Position numbers and translations under genes: made by a program
Origin: an uncultured Eisenbergiella sp.
Lineage (GTDB): Bacteria; Bacillota; Clostridia; Lachnospirales; Lachnospiraceae
DNA: 64,000 nucleotides
Direction of reading: 5' to 3'
Assembly (NCBI GenBank): GCA_910585455.1
Contig: CAJUEL010000015.1
Coordinates: 34,061 to 98,060, forward strand
Notes under the pieces: model-generated
Database searches by the model: none
The model's input: the letters and a program-made list of their open reading frames with translations, nothing else
What the model was told of the DNA's origin: nothing
Shown: positions 62,773 through 64,000 of the stretch, one piece after another
How the letters are laid out: every line of letters begins with the position of its first letter
Numbering within the stretch: the stretch's first letter is position 1

Positions 62773-62807
62773 AAAAACCGCGCCCACCAGGCAAAGCCTG
62801 ATGGGCG
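62773..62807 (-). terminator. Terminator of the right-edge gene
   Basis: Minus-strand stem CGCCCATCAGGC/GCCTGGTGGGCG with a 3-nt loop, followed by CGGTTTTTC, 10 nt after the stop codon at 62817. Confidence 0.8.
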
Positions 62808-62816
62808 TAAGATAGG

Positions 62817-64000
62817 TTAGTTGTCAAACATCAGAATTGTTTCTTCCTCGCCGGTGTTGTAATTCCACAAAAACCAGCCGTACTTATCTCTATATACACA
62901 ATTGGTGTCGTTCAAAATGGTAATATACTCAATCGTTCCCTCCGGGAACAGCAGGGGGTCTGACATGCTCAAATCAGTAAGGTTTACCCAACGGTATTCT
63001 CCATTTTTATACCCAAGATATTTGTCCCCTCCAAAATAACTCAATGAGTGAAGAGACACACCGTTTCCATTTGCGACAGGGTACAGTTCCCCATATTCAA
63101 AAACTACTTCCCCTGTGCTGCTGTCGTAAACAACGCCGTTATAATCGCGATACTTCCCACAAAAATATTTTCCCTTAGCGCTATTTTCCCAAAGCTTTTC
63201 ACATTTTTCCCATTCGCAGCTATCCATATTAAGGCGATACCACACAGTCTCATTATTTTCGCGGGTCGAACCATACGCTATCCCGCCGACAGCCTGAATA
63301 CTCCCGGTATTCCAGCGTATATATTCTTTCGAGCCGTGTGCAGCCTCAATCTGCGGAGAGGAAAACCCGGCAATTTTCTCAAATTCATAAGAGTAGAGAC
63401 ACCAGGAGTTAGCAGAAGAATCCACAAATAAAAAACCTTCATCCAAGCCTAAAAAATCAACGAAAAGATCAGCTTCCCCATCTGGCGAAAAGCTTTTTTT
63501 CAGTACGCCATCCATATCAAACGCATACATTTTTTTCCCACCATAAAAATAAGCAATATCATTCTTCACAAGCATAGGAAAAGCATAACCGTTACCGTCA
63601 GGGAGCGCGAAAGAATTTTCGTGCCGGCTCAATTCTTTTGCGGCAATATCATAAGAGTACGTCTCGTGATAATCATACATTTGTGAGCCATCATATATAT
63701 GAACAACGCCATTACTGATCCATGCGAAATCTCCGGTATTGTCATATATGTAATAGTTATACCCCGGCCTCTCGCCTTCAATAACTCCACTTTCCCACTC
63801 TTCCTGCAAAAGTGCAAGAAACTCCGTCCCCGCATTGCTTTCCTCTGTCGGCTGTGTCTGCTCCGGCTCCGACGCAGGTTCCCCGGATTCTTCCGGCTTT
63901 TGCTCAGGTTCCTCTGTTTCCTCCGGCTTTTGCGCGGGTTCCTCTGCTTCCTCCGGCTGCTGTGCCGGTTGTTCTTCCTTTTCGTCTGGCTGCTGCTCTG
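62817..64000 (-). CDS. Partial protein: acidic Pro/Glu/Gln repeat linker and beta-propeller-like domain
   Basis: The frame is open to the right edge, so the N-terminus is missing; 393 residues are visible. The first 55 or so are a low-complexity region of Glu, Pro, Gln and Lys with a near-repeat of about ten residues (EEPAQKPEET, EEPEQKPEES). The rest is rich in Tyr, Trp, Asp and Gly with recurring patterns like YFYGGKKMYAFDMDG and GGDKYLGYKNGEYRWVNL, which suggests a DUF5050-like propeller exposed outside the cell. Such proteins usually start with a zinc ribbon or signal and a membrane helix. No catalytic motif; function unknown. Confidence 0.65.
   Translation of the reverse strand, partial: EQQPDEKEEQPAQQPEEAEEPAQKPEETEEPEQKPEESGEPASEPEQTQPTEESNAGTEFLALLQEEWESGVIEGERPGYNYYIYDNTGDFAWISNGVVHIYDGSQMYDYHETYSYDIAAKELSRHENSFALPDGNGYAFPMLVKNDIAYFYGGKKMYAFDMDGVLKKSFSPDGEADLFVDFLGLDEGFLFVDSSANSWCLYSYEFEKIAGFSSPQIEAAHGSKEYIRWNTGSIQAVGGIAYGSTRENNETVWYRLNMDSCEWEKCEKLWENSAKGKYFCGKYRDYNGVVYDSSTGEVVFEYGELYPVANGNGVSLHSLSYFGGDKYLGYKNGEYRWVNLTDLSMSDPLLFPEGTIEYITILNDTNCVYRDKYGWFLWNYNTGEEETILMFDN

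Overview
The window looks like chromosomal DNA from a Lachnospiraceae-type member of the Clostridia. The pointers are clear Gram-positive Shine-Dalgarno sites, consensus sigma-A promoters, a clostridial Rnf operon (C-D-G-E-A-B), the cmk-ispH-rpsA gene order, a sodium-pump decarboxylase/carboxyltransferase operon, and Rpn-type nucleases with glycine/lysine/arginine-rich tails. No rRNA, tRNA or CRISPR array was seen. Base composition is balanced, with AT-richer patches at about 6.6-7.6 kb and 38-39.6 kb that look acquired.

Layout. 1-6.3 kb is an accessory region: the 5' part of a tyrosine recombinase running off the left edge, a promoter-terminator unit that may encode a small RNA, and a tandem array of five Rpn-family genes on the minus strand. 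One copy is degenerate, two share the same nonsense codon, and two are intact. 6.3-9.2 kb holds a large palindrome, a small secreted protein and an ECF sigma/anti-sigma pair. 9.2-14.5 kb is ordinary housekeeping (pepD, a DMT transporter, aroK, ridA, hflX). 14.6-18.5 kb has two palindromes around a 60-residue orphan ORF, then trkA-trkH for potassium uptake. 18.5-31.4 kb carries an M29 aminopeptidase, pyrE, citrate synthase behind a structured leader, a cation/proton antiporter, thrC, a cell-wall hydrolase, apbE, a secreted protein and an iron-sulfur aldo/keto reductase. 31.4-36.5 kb is the complete rnfCDGEAB operon. 36.6-40.1 kb holds an RNase H-like exonuclease, an AbiE-type toxin-antitoxin pair and another large palindrome. 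40.1-45 kb is rpsA-ispH-cmk, an HI0933-family flavoprotein and an RpiR regulator. 45-50.4 kb is the biotin-dependent sodium pump operon. 50.5-60 kb is two D,D-carboxypeptidases, scpB-scpA, a metallophosphoesterase, a GH25 lysozyme, rpsU and alaS. 60-64 kb has a DegV protein, a GH43-like hydrolase, a GNAT acetyltransferase and a partial protein with an acidic proline-rich repeat region running off the right edge.

How genes connect. Rnf (ferredoxin:NAD ion pump), ApbE (which attaches FMN to RnfD and RnfG), the sodium-pump decarboxylase, the CPA2 antiporter and TrkAH together make an ion-gradient-centred energy system. The items most worth a second look are the Rpn array with its shared nonsense codon and variable 12-bp coding repeats, the family of about 300-bp palindromes that keep base-pairing despite sequence change, the short promoter-terminator unit beside the integrase, and the cysteine-rich tail on RnfE.
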